Source: Bacteroidales bacterium
Lineage (GTDB): Bacteria; Bacteroidota; Bacteroidia; Bacteroidales; UBA932
Length of the DNA: 64,000 bases
Direction: 5' to 3'
NCBI GenBank assembly: GCA_017429765.1
Contig: JAFROJ010000036.1
Location: forward strand, 62,001 to 126,000
The notes below the pieces were generated by a model that was not told where the DNA came from, ran no database searches, and worked only from the letters and a program-made list of their open reading frames with translations. Position numbers and translations under genes: made by a program. Positions 16,367-25,198 of the stretch are shown one piece after another (the stretch's first letter is position 1; each line of letters starts with the position of its first letter).

Positions 16367-17400
16367 TGGAGACAATCAACATCATCCATTGCGCTGTCGA
16401 GGAAGTCGGCCTGTGGTTCGAAGGTCAGGACGCCAGCGATCATGTGTTCATAGTCTGCGACCGGAACGTGAGGCCCCTTGTGGACAGGACAGGAATCAAG
16501 GCGAAGGGGATTTATGAGATTGACGCCGACGAGGGTTCGAAAGACTTCGTGACGGTGACCGACATCTGCCGCTGGCTGATGGAGCTTGGCGCCGACAGGA
16601 GCTGCATCGTGGTCGGAATCGGAGGAGGAGTCACCACCGACATCACCGGTTTCTCCGCCTCGGTCTATAAAAGAGGCGTCCGGTTCGCCTTCGTGCCCAC
16701 CACCCTTCTCTCCCAAGTCGACGCCGCCATCGGGGGCAAGAACGGGGTCAATCTTGACTCGTTCAAGAACATGATCGGGGTCATCCGCCAGCCTGACGCT
16801 GTCTTTATTTGTCCGGAACCTCTTGACACTCTGCCATATACCCAGATTGTCAGCGGTGCCGCCGAGCTTTTGAAGACCTTCCTCATCGACAATTCGAACA
16901 ACCTTTACGAGAAGGCCGTCGAGACACTCACCCGGGTCAGGGAGGCCGGCGGGAAGCTGGACGGGCATTCGGAAAACCTCGGGTATCTCATCTCCGGGGC
17001 AGCCGCCGTCAAGGCGGGAATAGCCGGAAGGGATCCCTTCGAGAAAGGGGAGAGGCGCCTTTTGAATCTCGGCCACACCTTCGGCCACGCCATCGAGAAA
17101 GAGTCCGGGGAGGTTATCCCTCACGGCAACGCGGTCTCCATGGGTATTATCCTCGCGGCGCGGCTCTCGGAAAAGCTCGGCTTGGCCGAGAAAGGCCTCG
17201 CCGGGCGGCTGGAGGCTGATTTCAAGGCTTGCGGGATGCCGACAGAATGCCCGTTCCCGGTCGAAAGGCTCACCGGAGCCATGAGGAAAGACAAGAAGGC
17301 GGAGGGTGAGCTTGTCCATTTCGTCCTTCCCTTGACAATAGGGCGAGTGGAGACAAGAAGCATCTCCCCCGACGACGTGACACGACTTCTTCAGGAATAA
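16366..17400 (+). CDS. aroB: 3-dehydroquinate synthase
   Basis: The 344-residue protein shows the NAD- and metal-binding signatures of AroB: GIGGGVTTDITGF, the FVPTTLLSQVDAAIGGKNGVN block, and NLGHTFGHAIE with the metal-binding histidines. The enzyme converts DAHP to 3-dehydroquinate in the cytoplasm, the second step toward chorismate. I set the start at METINIIHC, overlapping the stop of the PPC gene; longer readings run into that gene. The next pathway enzymes follow 3 nt downstream as a fused gene, so this is a compact shikimate operon; aroC lies 30 kb away. Confidence 0.95.
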   Translation: METINIIHCAVEEVGLWFEGQDASDHVFIVCDRNVRPLVDRTGIKAKGIYEIDADEGSKDFVTVTDICRWLMELGADRSCIVVGIGGGVTTDITGFSASVYKRGVRFAFVPTTLLSQVDAAIGGKNGVNLDSFKNMIGVIRQPDAVFICPEPLDTLPYTQIVSGAAELLKTFLIDNSNNLYEKAVETLTRVREAGGKLDGHSENLGYLISGAAAVKAGIAGRDPFEKGERRLLNLGHTFGHAIEKESGEVIPHGNAVSMGIILAARLSEKLGLAEKGLAGRLEADFKACGMPTECPFPVERLTGAMRKDKKAEGELVHFVLPLTIGRVETRSISPDDVTRLLQE

Positions 17401-17403
17401 GCC

Positions 17404-19422
17404 ATGATCTGTGTGACCCTGCAAAACCGCTCCCTCGGGGAGATCCAGGATATTCTCGAGAAAAGCGATCCCGTCATCCGAATGGCCGAGATCCGTCTCG
17501 ACAGGTGTCCGCTTGACGAGGATGAGATCGAGGAGTTGTTCTCGACATCCGACACTCCCCTGATCGCCACTTGCAGGGTGGCCGGGGACGGAAGCGGGAC
17601 TTGGGAGGAGGCGGAGGCCAGACTCCAGGCCGCGATCGAGGCCGGGGCGGCGTTCATCGACCTGGAGATAGAGGCTCCTAAGGAGATCGGGAAACGGTTG
17701 CGCCGCGCTTGCAGCGAATATGGCACCAGGATGATCCGCTCCTGTCATTTCTTCGACAGGACGCCTTCTGAGGAGGATCTCCGGCTGACCGCGGAAAAAT
17801 GCGGGAAGTTCGGAGGAGAGATTGCGAAGGTCGTGGCCACGGCCTCGAACGGGGAGGATGTGGAGAGGATCCTGTCCCTCTATAATGAGTACACTGAAGG
17901 CCGGCTGATCGCCTTCGCGATGGGCGAGGCGGGAAAAGCCAGCAGGCTTGAGTGCCTGCGCCGCGGCGCCCCCTTCACCTACGCCGCTCTCTCGGAAGAA
18001 GAGGCTGCGGCTCCCGGCCAGTGGGCATATTCAGGGATGGTCAAGGCTCTCGGCATGGCAAACGATTGTCAGACGGCTCGGGATGAAGCCCCGGCACCTC
18101 TCAGAATGCCCGCATCCAAGAGTTTCGCCCAGAGGGCGATCATAGCCTCCGCGCTGGCCTCTCGGTCAAAGAACCCCGGGGAAGCGCGGGAATCCCTGCT
18201 GACAGGCTACTCCCCCTGCGGCGACAGCGAGGCGGCGTTAAGAGTCGCCGAGGTGATCAGGAACGGGGTGGACAATCCACCCAAAACCATCCACGTCGGC
18301 GAGTCCGGCCTGCTGGCCAGGCTGATGATACCGATAGTGGCCGCCCTCCAGAACCAGGAAGGTTGGCCAGAGACGGTGAATATAAGCGGCGAGGGGACCC
18401 TTCCGTCCCGTCCGTTGAAAGGCGCCTCCGAGATAATGGCCAGGTTCGGGACGGTCTTGAGACCTCTCGGGGACCAGGTCCCCGGGGACATCAAAGTGCC
18501 GCTTTCGATCCAGGGGCCCCTGCTCCCGGGTAAAGCGGACATATCAGGGAAAGACGGCTCGCAATTAATCTCGGGCCTCCTGATGGCCCTGCCCCTTCTC
18601 CAAGGAGACTCCACCATCCATGTGCGGGATCCCAAGAGCATTCCCTACATGTTCATCACAGTCGATGTCCTGCGGAAATTCGGGATCAGGATCGGCAGCG
18701 AGATGGAGGGGGACGAGGAGTTCCTGGAGACCCAGGACTGGAGCCATTGCACAGGTATCACATTCAAAATCAAGGGTAGACAGACGTACAGACCGGCCTC
18801 TTTCGAGATAGAGGGAGACTGGAGCGCCGCCGCCAATTTCCTGGTCGCCGGGGCTGTGTTCGGGAAAGTCAGGATCCAAGGGCTGGACACACGATCCCTC
18901 CAGGCGGACATCTCGATAATGGACATCCTTATGGACGCCGGGGCAAGCCTTTCCCAGGAAGAGGAGACCGGCGTTATCACGGCGCAGAGGGCTCCCCTAC
19001 GGGCTTTCGACACCGACCTCGGCAATTGCCCTGACTTGTTCCCTATAGTCTCGGTACTCGCGGCGTTTTGCAACGGGGTCAGTCATATTCTCGGATTCAA
19101 GAGGTTGGCGGGGAAAGAGAGTGACCGGGGAAAGGCCATTCTCGAGACCATGGCCAAGATGGGGGTGAGCGCCTACGCCGAGGGCGACCTCCTCACGGTC
19201 GAGGGACACTCTTTGGAGAACCGGATCCTCAACGGGACCCTTCTCAGGAGCGGGGAATATTCCTCATTCCACGACCACAGGATGGCCATGGCCCTGACCG
19301 TCGCCTCCCTCGGGGCGGACGGCCCCGTCATCATCGACGACACGGCCTGTGTGGCCAAATCATTCCCCGGATTCTTCGAGACCTGGAGTCTCGCCTCGGA
19401 CTTGAAGCCTATCGCAGGCTGA
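17404..19422 (+). CDS. Fused type I 3-dehydroquinate dehydratase / EPSP synthase
   Basis: This 672-residue chain joins two shikimate enzymes. Residues 1 to about 215 are a type I dehydroquinase: MAEIRLDRC, a SCHFFDRTP segment with histidine 115, and EIAKVVATA with lysine 142, the Schiff-base pair. From about residue 230 the chain is EPSP synthase: LRMPASKSFAQRAIIAS for phosphate binding, SGEGTLPSRPL, and SFHDHRMAMAL near the end. The functions correspond to AroD (step 3) and AroA (step 6). Fusions of dehydroquinase to shikimate dehydrogenase or of the whole arom set are known; this particular AroD-AroA pairing is less usual. The gene overlaps the end of the convergent propeller gene by 14 nt. 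Confidence 0.9.
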   Translation: MICVTLQNRSLGEIQDILEKSDPVIRMAEIRLDRCPLDEDEIEELFSTSDTPLIATCRVAGDGSGTWEEAEARLQAAIEAGAAFIDLEIEAPKEIGKRLRRACSEYGTRMIRSCHFFDRTPSEEDLRLTAEKCGKFGGEIAKVVATASNGEDVERILSLYNEYTEGRLIAFAMGEAGKASRLECLRRGAPFTYAALSEEEAAAPGQWAYSGMVKALGMANDCQTARDEAPAPLRMPASKSFAQRAIIASALASRSKNPGEARESLLTGYSPCGDSEAALRVAEVIRNGVDNPPKTIHVGESGLLARLMIPIVAALQNQEGWPETVNISGEGTLPSRPLKGASEIMARFGTVLRPLGDQVPGDIKVPLSIQGPLLPGKADISGKDGSQLISGLLMALPLLQGDSTIHVRDPKSIPYMFITVDVLRKFGIRIGSEMEGDEEFLETQDWSHCTGITFKIKGRQTYRPASFEIEGDWSAAANFLVAGAVFGKVRIQGLDTRSLQADISIMDILMDAGASLSQEEETGVITAQRAPLRAFDTDLGNCPDLFPIVSVLAAFCNGVSHILGFKRLAGKESDRGKAILETMAKMGVSAYAEGDLLTVEGHSLENRILNGTLLRSGEYSSFHDHRMAMALTVASLGADGPVIIDDTACVAKSFPGFFETWSLASDLKPIAG

Positions 19423-20284
19423 ATCGGTGCAGGACAGAGTGACGCGGCTCCCTGGGCGTGTGAAGGACGAGATACACCCATTTCCCGTGAATATCTATTC
19501 CCTCCGGCTCGTTGACAAGCTCGGTGATATTCTTCGAGACTATGATCTTCTTGTCTTGAAGGTCGACAATGTGCAGGAAGTGGTCGTAGGGCGGGTAGCC
19601 GTCGGGAAGGAAGGCGTAGCGCCCGCGGACAAAGCTGCCTTGCCAGATATTTATTCCCTCGTCCAGCCGAGTCTCGTCAAGGACATCGGCGTCGGTAAGG
19701 TGAACTTCTCCTGAAGCGTCTGATTCAGAGAGCTTTGGAAGCTTAAACTTCTTAAGGAGCTTGTACCCGCCGTTTATTCCGCCATAGGTGTAGATGAACC
19801 CGTTCTTGGCGTCAAGGCACCAGTCAATCGTGCCGGCATAGCCGCTCCCGTTGTAATATATTCTCTGTACGACACGGCTCCCTTCGAGATTGATGTCAGT
19901 GACATAGCAGCAACTCGTCCCTCCGCATTCGGAGATGTAGAGCAGGGGGAACCTGGAGCCCTTTGAGGCTTTCTCCACCCCGAAACAGGCGTTGTTGCAA
20001 TGGCCGGTGTTGCCGGGCATCATGAAACTGTTGACATAGGTTTTCCTCTTCATGTCGAAGATGCAGCACATGCCTTTGTCGTGCATGACGAAAGCGTACC
20101 TGCCATGCATGGCGAAGCCTTGGGTGGAGCCCTTCACCTCCACGTCCTCGGGAGTCCAGTCGGCGAAATCACAGATCAGCTCACTCTTGAGGGACGGGTT
20201 GAACGGCTTCTTTCCCTGAGCCGCGGCGGCTGAGCAAACCAGGACCGCGGCCGACAGCAAAAACAATCTCTTGATCATTCTCAT
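19409..20284 (-). CDS. Secreted beta-propeller-like protein, unknown function
   Basis: The 291-residue product has a signal peptide (MIKRLFLLSAAVLVCSAAAAQG) and then repeated short strand modules such as GFAMHGRYAFVMHDKGMC, LLYISECGGTSCCYV and GKWVYLVLHT, the look of a beta-propeller. Several cysteines occur in pairs (CC and C-x6-CC), so disulfides are possible. I recognise no enzyme motif. It is the last gene of the minus-strand run that includes metX and the GH9 fusion, 7 nt after metX. Confidence 0.65.
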   Translation of the reverse strand: MRMIKRLFLLSAAVLVCSAAAAQGKKPFNPSLKSELICDFADWTPEDVEVKGSTQGFAMHGRYAFVMHDKGMCCIFDMKRKTYVNSFMMPGNTGHCNNACFGVEKASKGSRFPLLYISECGGTSCCYVTDINLEGSRVVQRIYYNGSGYAGTIDWCLDAKNGFIYTYGGINGGYKLLKKFKLPKLSESDASGEVHLTDADVLDETRLDEGINIWQGSFVRGRYAFLPDGYPPYDHFLHIVDLQDKKIIVSKNITELVNEPEGIDIHGKWVYLVLHTPREPRHSVLHRFSLR

Positions 20285-20291
20285 AACTTTT

Positions 20292-21308
20292 TTATGGCAA
20301 TTCCGGGGCTATGATCTTTCCGATGGCCTCTGTCTCTATCAGAAAGCCATCGTGCCCGTACGGAGTCTCGATTTGATGATATCTGGCGCCGGGAACCATC
20401 TCGGCCCAAGGCCTCATGTCCTCGGGAGGGAACAGCTCGTCAGAGGACATGCAGACAAAGACGCAGTCCGCCTTGATCGAGCCAAGGACAGCCTTCACTC
20501 CTCCCCGGCCCCTGCCGACATTGTTGCTGTCCACCTGGTCGCAGACGTAGAGGTAGGAATAGGCGTCCCACTCCTTCACGAATTTGGAGCTCTGGTGGCG
20601 GTAATACGAGCCGGCCTTGTCGGCGAACATCACATCGTCAGAGTCCTCGACCTGCTTGAACAGCCCCTCCTCGCAGCGGTAAGTCAGAAGGGCGATAGTG
20701 CGGGCCGACCTCAACCCGTCCATTCCTCCCTTGAGGCTCTTTCTCTCCTTGAAAGACGGGTCGGCGTAAAGAGCCATCTTCATGGCGGCGTTGAATCCTG
20801 TCAGCCAAGGGGTCACCCTCGCTCCGGTGGCGATGAAGAAGACCTTGTCGAACAACTCCGGCTTCCAAGCCAGCCAGTCGAAGGTCATGAAGCCGCCCAT
20901 CGACGTGGACACGATCATGTCGATCTTGTTGATCCCCAAATGCTTCCGGAGAAGATCAAAGGCCTCGACCGTGTCGTGGACGGTCACTTTGGGGAAATCA
21001 AAAAAATATGGTTTGCCGGTCGCGGGATTGGTGGACGCGGGCCCGGAGGAGCCGCAGGCCGAGCCGAGGACGTTGGCGCAGATCACGAAATATCTGTCCG
21101 TGTCAATTATTTTACCAGGCCCCACAAGGGCGGGCCACCACTCCCCCTCGGCGTCCGACGAGGCGGTGAGAGCGTGGCACAGCCAGATCACCTTGTCGCC
21201 CTGGCGATAAGCCCTGGGGGAGGTGTGGTACACCACCTCAAGGTTGTCTATCGAACCTCCCGCCTCGAACCCGAAAGAGCCGGAATGCCTGTACGTGTGT
21301 CTTATCAT
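20292..21308 (-). CDS. metX: Homoserine O-acetyltransferase (MetX family)
   Basis: The 338-residue alpha/beta hydrolase-type protein begins NLEVVYHTSP, has VIWLCHALTASSD (oxyanion region), the stretch CANVLGSACGSSGP typical of MetX, and the nucleophile elbow STSMGG with serine 136. A SSDELFPP aspartate and a PYGHDGFL histidine complete the triad. MetX activates homoserine with acetyl-CoA for methionine synthesis in the cytoplasm. The elbow has serine where most family members have glycine two positions before the nucleophile. Its start overlaps the GH9-CE4 stop (ATGA), an unexpected neighbour for an amino-acid gene. Confidence 0.88.
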   Translation of the reverse strand: MIRHTYRHSGSFGFEAGGSIDNLEVVYHTSPRAYRQGDKVIWLCHALTASSDAEGEWWPALVGPGKIIDTDRYFVICANVLGSACGSSGPASTNPATGKPYFFDFPKVTVHDTVEAFDLLRKHLGINKIDMIVSTSMGGFMTFDWLAWKPELFDKVFFIATGARVTPWLTGFNAAMKMALYADPSFKERKSLKGGMDGLRSARTIALLTYRCEEGLFKQVEDSDDVMFADKAGSYYRHQSSKFVKEWDAYSYLYVCDQVDSNNVGRGRGGVKAVLGSIKADCVFVCMSSDELFPPEDMRPWAEMVPGARYHQIETPYGHDGFLIETEAIGKIIAPELP

Positions 21309-23908
21309 TTCTCGTTCAAAGGGGTGAAGGAATACCCTTTCCCGCGGAGCTTCTTGATCAGTTCGGGGAGCTGGTCGTAGAACTTGTCGGTCCGGGACGC
21401 CTCAGTGCCCAGATGGATGAGCATGATGTGTCCGGAGAGGCCGTCAGGGTCTTCCTTCTCACATTTCCATATCTTCTCAAGGATAGTCTTGCTGCTGTAA
21501 TAGTTTTTCATGTCAGGGGTGGTGTAGTCCCCGTTGGTGAATGTGCCGTGGGTGTAGTTGACCACCTGAAGGCCAAGCTCCCTCGCCCAAGAGGAGATTG
21601 TGGAGTTGTAGTGCTCGTAGGGAGGGATAAAGTAAGGGGCGTCGGTGATCCCGAACGACCTCATCAGGGAATAGCTCTTGAACATGTCCTCCTGGAACTC
21701 TTCCTTTGTCACGAGGAGGGAGTCCTTCCCGGCTCCCCAGGGAGCGTACAGGAGGTGGCCGTAGGAATGGCTTCCGACATAGTGGCCGTCGGCTACAAGG
21801 CGCTTGATGACTTCCGGGAACTTCTCGTAGAACTCTCCGGTGAAGAAGAATCCGCCACGGATATTATTGTCTTTCAATGTCTTGATGATCTTGTCAGCCC
21901 CGTCGGCCTTATCGGCCGCCGTGAACACGAAATCAATGTGCTTGACCGAAGGATCCGTCCTCACAATCCCCCCATCGACATACACATTCCTGTCGGCCGC
22001 GGAGCCGGCTATGGGAGAGGAAGACCGTAGCCACCCTCGGCTCGTGAGAGGGAGGGGCCCGCCGGCATCGCCGGTGGGAGGGGCCGAGCGAAGCGAGGAG
22101 TCTGACTCCCCATAGCCGGCTCCGCGGCCGACCATCTCGTAGTAAGAGAGCGGGAAGGTGAGGCAGGCGGTGCCGTCCATCGTGGGCTCGTTGGTGGAAT
22201 AGTCATGGGTGCTGTCGTGATAGACAAGGTCACCCGGCTGGAACTCCTCGTAGTTGATCCCTCCCTCGGTGCTGATCCCAAGAAGGCTTCCGAATATGGT
22301 GGCATAGACCGGGCCGTCCACAAGACCGCCGGTCGTGTTGCCGAGACCGTAACGGACAAGATAGGTGTGAGGCTGGGTCGGATAAACACCGCCGCGGGGC
22401 AACTCAACGATCATGCTCACCCCCCAGGGATTGCAACCCAGCAACCAGTCCCTCAAAGAGCCTTCCATCTCCTCATAGGTCCGGTCGCCGGTCAACTCCC
22501 TGTAGAGGATGCACTGCGTGAGAAGGGCTGTGGTGAGGTTGTTGGAACACCATATTCCGGGAACGCCATAGAGGAAAGGATGGTCTTTGCCCCGCTCTAG
22601 GACACGCTCGATGCCGGTTCTCATATTCCTTATGAACTCGGCCGAGACCTTACCGTCGGCCTCGCTGGCGAGCATGTAGTGACCGATATTCATGAAAGGG
22701 TACCATTGGTAATGACGGGCGCTGTCCGCTCCCATCCAGGGCGTGACCGGCTCCTTTCTCCCGAACTCCACCGCCTCAGTGAGGTACTTCCGGTCGCCCG
22801 TGAGGCGGTACATCTCGAACGCCCCGAGTTCCATGTCATCCACCCAGTTGTCCTCCTCGTAGATGTACGGGGACAGCACCGAGGCTGTCTGGCAGTTGCC
22901 GGGGCTGGCTATTCCGGCGTCGTGGCAATCCTTCGCCTTGGCCCCGATCTTCTCGGCGAACTCCGGATAGAAGGGACGGAGAACCTCAGAGCCGAGAGCG
23001 AAGTCGGAGGCGTATTTCCCGGCTATGCTGGCTATTCCCATGGTGGCGTTGGTCAGGCCGTGGCGGCCCCTCTGCTGAGGCTTCCCGGAGGCGAACCACA
23101 CCGGCCTCTCCTTGCCCTTGCCCCAGCCATAGTCGGCCTGGTCGTCGGAGGGGATCCTCATGCCGACATGGTCGCGGTCGTCGGCGATCTGGTTGTACAT
23201 CTCCCCCGGAGCCGGATTCATCTTGTCCAGCCACTGAAGTCCCCAGTAGATCTCGTCCACAATGTCAGGGATCCCGTTGCGCCCGGGCTTGCCGTTAGCG
23301 AGATGGGTGTCCGGGAAGGCGGCGGGGTTCATCCGGTAGGCGAACATCATCTGGTAGATGGCGTTGGCCGAGGTGGTGGTGTACTGAAGGCAGTCTGAGG
23401 CGTCGTGCCATCCGCCGACGACATCCAGGTGTGTGCTGTCCTTGGCAGGATCGGGGTGACCCACGATTATCGCGTCATGGGTGTGGCAGCTGTCCTTGTA
23501 GGTGGGGTTCGAGCCGCACCTCTGCTGCCGCATGTAATTCAAGACGAAGTCAGCCGCACCGTCGTACACCCTGTCGTTGACAGGGAAGATCCCGGACTTG
23601 GCTCCCCCGGCCTTGATGTAATAAGCTCCCGGAGTCGACAACCGGCTGAAATTCAGCCTGAAAGTCGATTTCATGCGCCCGAGGGGACCGGTGGCTCTCA
23701 CGGCGTTTGAGACGAGAGCCGTCTTTCCTGTGAAAGCGTCCACGATCTCGAAGGAGGACACATCCGCCTGATCCTCGCAAAGGAGGACGGCCACTTTTGT
23801 GGAACTCGGGAGATAACCCAACTGGTTGGTCCTGATCCATGATCCGGCGAGCGCGGGAACGGAGCCGAGAACAAGGATGAACGCTAAAAGGATTGAGGTC
23901 TTTTTCAT
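21305..23908 (-). CDS. Glycoside hydrolase family 9 fused to a polysaccharide deacetylase-like domain
   Basis: The 867-residue secreted protein has a signal peptide, an Ig-like cellulase N-terminal domain (IRTNQLGYLP), and a GH9 (alpha/alpha)6 catalytic domain with VGGWHDASD holding the base aspartates and STNEPTMDGTACLTF holding the likely acid glutamate. After a linker (residues ~590-640) comes a NodB-like domain: NNIRGGFFFTGEFYEKFP, GHYVGSHSYGHLLY with metal histidines, and YFIPPYEHYN. The canonical TFDDG is replaced by FVFTAADKADG, so the usual catalytic aspartates are not seen. GH9 enzymes cut beta-1,4-glucans. The linker is an in-frame inverted-repeat element (21992-22132). Co-translated with the symporter upstream and metX downstream. 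Confidence 0.85.
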   Translation of the reverse strand: MKKTSILLAFILVLGSVPALAGSWIRTNQLGYLPSSTKVAVLLCEDQADVSSFEIVDAFTGKTALVSNAVRATGPLGRMKSTFRLNFSRLSTPGAYYIKAGGAKSGIFPVNDRVYDGAADFVLNYMRQQRCGSNPTYKDSCHTHDAIIVGHPDPAKDSTHLDVVGGWHDASDCLQYTTTSANAIYQMMFAYRMNPAAFPDTHLANGKPGRNGIPDIVDEIYWGLQWLDKMNPAPGEMYNQIADDRDHVGMRIPSDDQADYGWGKGKERPVWFASGKPQQRGRHGLTNATMGIASIAGKYASDFALGSEVLRPFYPEFAEKIGAKAKDCHDAGIASPGNCQTASVLSPYIYEEDNWVDDMELGAFEMYRLTGDRKYLTEAVEFGRKEPVTPWMGADSARHYQWYPFMNIGHYMLASEADGKVSAEFIRNMRTGIERVLERGKDHPFLYGVPGIWCSNNLTTALLTQCILYRELTGDRTYEEMEGSLRDWLLGCNPWGVSMIVELPRGGVYPTQPHTYLVRYGLGNTTGGLVDGPVYATIFGSLLGISTEGGINYEEFQPGDLVYHDSTHDYSTNEPTMDGTACLTFPLSYYEMVGRGAGYGESDSSLRSAPPTGDAGGPLPLTSRGWLRSSSPIAGSAADRNVYVDGGIVRTDPSVKHIDFVFTAADKADGADKIIKTLKDNNIRGGFFFTGEFYEKFPEVIKRLVADGHYVGSHSYGHLLYAPWGAGKDSLLVTKEEFQEDMFKSYSLMRSFGITDAPYFIPPYEHYNSTISSWARELGLQVVNYTHGTFTNGDYTTPDMKNYYSSKTILEKIWKCEKEDPDGLSGHIMLIHLGTEASRTDKFYDQLPELIKKLRGKGYSFTPLNEK
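21992..22132 (-). repeat. Intragenic inverted-repeat element, family A copy 1
   Basis: A perfect 24-bp inverted repeat (21992-22015 and 22109-22132) encloses 93 bp, for a 141-bp unit that is a whole number of codons. The inner part shares a 19-nt block (22080-22098) and a 12-nt block (22030-22041) with the element inside ispE, in the same orientation relative to coding and in the same reading frame (both give SLRSAPP). It forms the low-complexity linker between the GH9 and deacetylase-like domains. Confidence 0.8.
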
Positions 23909-25128
23909 TTTGATGATCCGCTTAATTTGTCCACCAGCGCGGAGCAGACGATGTTGTCGGTCGTGTTCAACAAGGTGGCGGGAATATCGACAAGGGTGCT
24001 TATCACGATGAGAGTCGCCGCGAAACCCGGGTCTACCCCGAGGATCGAGCAGATGAGGATCTCCCCCGTCAAGCCGCCCACGGGGATAGCCCCGACCACG
24101 AGGCTGGTTATTATGGCTATCCCGACAATCTCAAAACAGCCGTAACCGCTCAGGCCGTAGAACGCCACGGCGAAGATTATTTTCAGGACTCCGGACACGA
24201 CCGAGCCGTCTTTGTGGATGTTTATTCCGAAAGGGATCACCGACTCGGCGACCGACTCGTTGACTCCCATGGCTTTCGCGGCCTCGATGCCGGCCGGAAT
24301 GGTGGCGGCGCTGGAGCAGGTGGACACGGCGATGAGCGAGGGGGGCGTGATATTCGTCCAGTAGGACTTCAAGGCCGAGGGGCCTCCCGAGGCGCTGATG
24401 TACACCGAATTGACAATGAAGAAGAGAACCGCGGCGACGACCAGGAATATCAGGACCGTGTTGATGTAGCTCCTGATGATGCTGCCTCCAAGACCGCCGA
24501 TCAGATCCGCGAAATAGCAACCGAGACAGACCGGGGCGGCGTACATGATCAGTCTCATGAACCGCATGACCACCGACATGCCGCTCTCGAGGAATCTCGC
24601 CATCGGGGCGCCTTTCTCCCCGCAAAGCGACACGGCAGCCCCGAGAAGGGCCGAGAACAGGATCATGGGCAACAGGTTATCACGACTGAGCAATTTCGGG
24701 AAATCGCTGACTGTGAACATGTTTTCCACTGTCTCCAGGAAAGGTCTCCCGGCGAGGGCGATCCCGGCGATCCCGGATCTCTCCGGAGGGATCTTGGTGG
24801 CGAAAGAGCCCAGGGGATTCCAGAACTCGCAGAGCGCCCAGGTGAGCGCGCCGGCCACAGCGGATGTCACCAGGAAAGCGGCCAGTGACAGCCCCAGCAC
24901 TTTCCAGACCTTTTTTTCCCCGGTCATCCTGCAGACCGAGGAGGAGATGCTGAAGAACACCAAGGGAACCACCAAGGCGAACATCATGTTCAGGAATATC
25001 TCGCCGATGGGCTTGACAATCGAGGCCGCCGGCCCGAAGATGTAGCCAAGAACCGCTCCTGTCAAAACTCCGAGGAGCAGCGGCAATGTCTGGAGATAAA
25101 CGCGTTTCCCGCTCATTATGATAATCAT
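23905..25128 (-). CDS. Dicarboxylate/amino acid:cation symporter (DAACS family)
   Basis: This 407-residue polytopic membrane protein has about eight hydrophobic segments plus the re-entrant loop pattern of the family: a serine-rich FFSISSSVCRM, SLIAVSTCSSAATIPAGIEAAK resembling the conserved serine-rich hairpin, and PFGINIHKDGSVV close to the NMDGT-type substrate site. Members import dicarboxylates, glutamate, aspartate or serine with H+ or Na+. I chose the start at 25128; 25116 and 25149 are alternatives. A TATATTTG box stands upstream. It leads the operon containing the GH9 fusion. Confidence 0.85.
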   Translation of the reverse strand: MIIIMSGKRVYLQTLPLLLGVLTGAVLGYIFGPAASIVKPIGEIFLNMMFALVVPLVFFSISSSVCRMTGEKKVWKVLGLSLAAFLVTSAVAGALTWALCEFWNPLGSFATKIPPERSGIAGIALAGRPFLETVENMFTVSDFPKLLSRDNLLPMILFSALLGAAVSLCGEKGAPMARFLESGMSVVMRFMRLIMYAAPVCLGCYFADLIGGLGGSIIRSYINTVLIFLVVAAVLFFIVNSVYISASGGPSALKSYWTNITPPSLIAVSTCSSAATIPAGIEAAKAMGVNESVAESVIPFGINIHKDGSVVSGVLKIIFAVAFYGLSGYGCFEIVGIAIITSLVVGAIPVGGLTGEILICSILGVDPGFAATLIVISTLVDIPATLLNTTDNIVCSALVDKLSGSSK

Positions 25129-25146
25129 TCTTGGGGGTTCAATACA

Positions 25147-25154
25147 CAAATATA
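25147..25154 (-). promoter_or_regulatory. -7 promoter box of the symporter operon
   Basis: The minus strand reads TATATTTG, a full match to TAnnTTTG, 18 nt upstream of the chosen symporter start. It stands close to the divergent ispF promoter. Confidence 0.6.
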
Positions 25155-25168
25155 CCGATTAGTTTTCT

Positions 25169-25176
25169 TAATTTTG
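25169..25176 (+). promoter_or_regulatory. -7 promoter box for ispF
   Basis: TAATTTTG fits TAnnTTTG and lies 22 nt before the ispF ATG at 25199. The two divergent boxes are only 14 nt apart. Confidence 0.45.
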
Positions 25177-25198
25177 TAAGAACATTTGTAATTTGAAC

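Noticed and set aside
16252..17748. 498-codon minus-strand frame opposite aroB
   Set aside because: The plus strand has every AroB signature; the antisense product has no recognisable fold.
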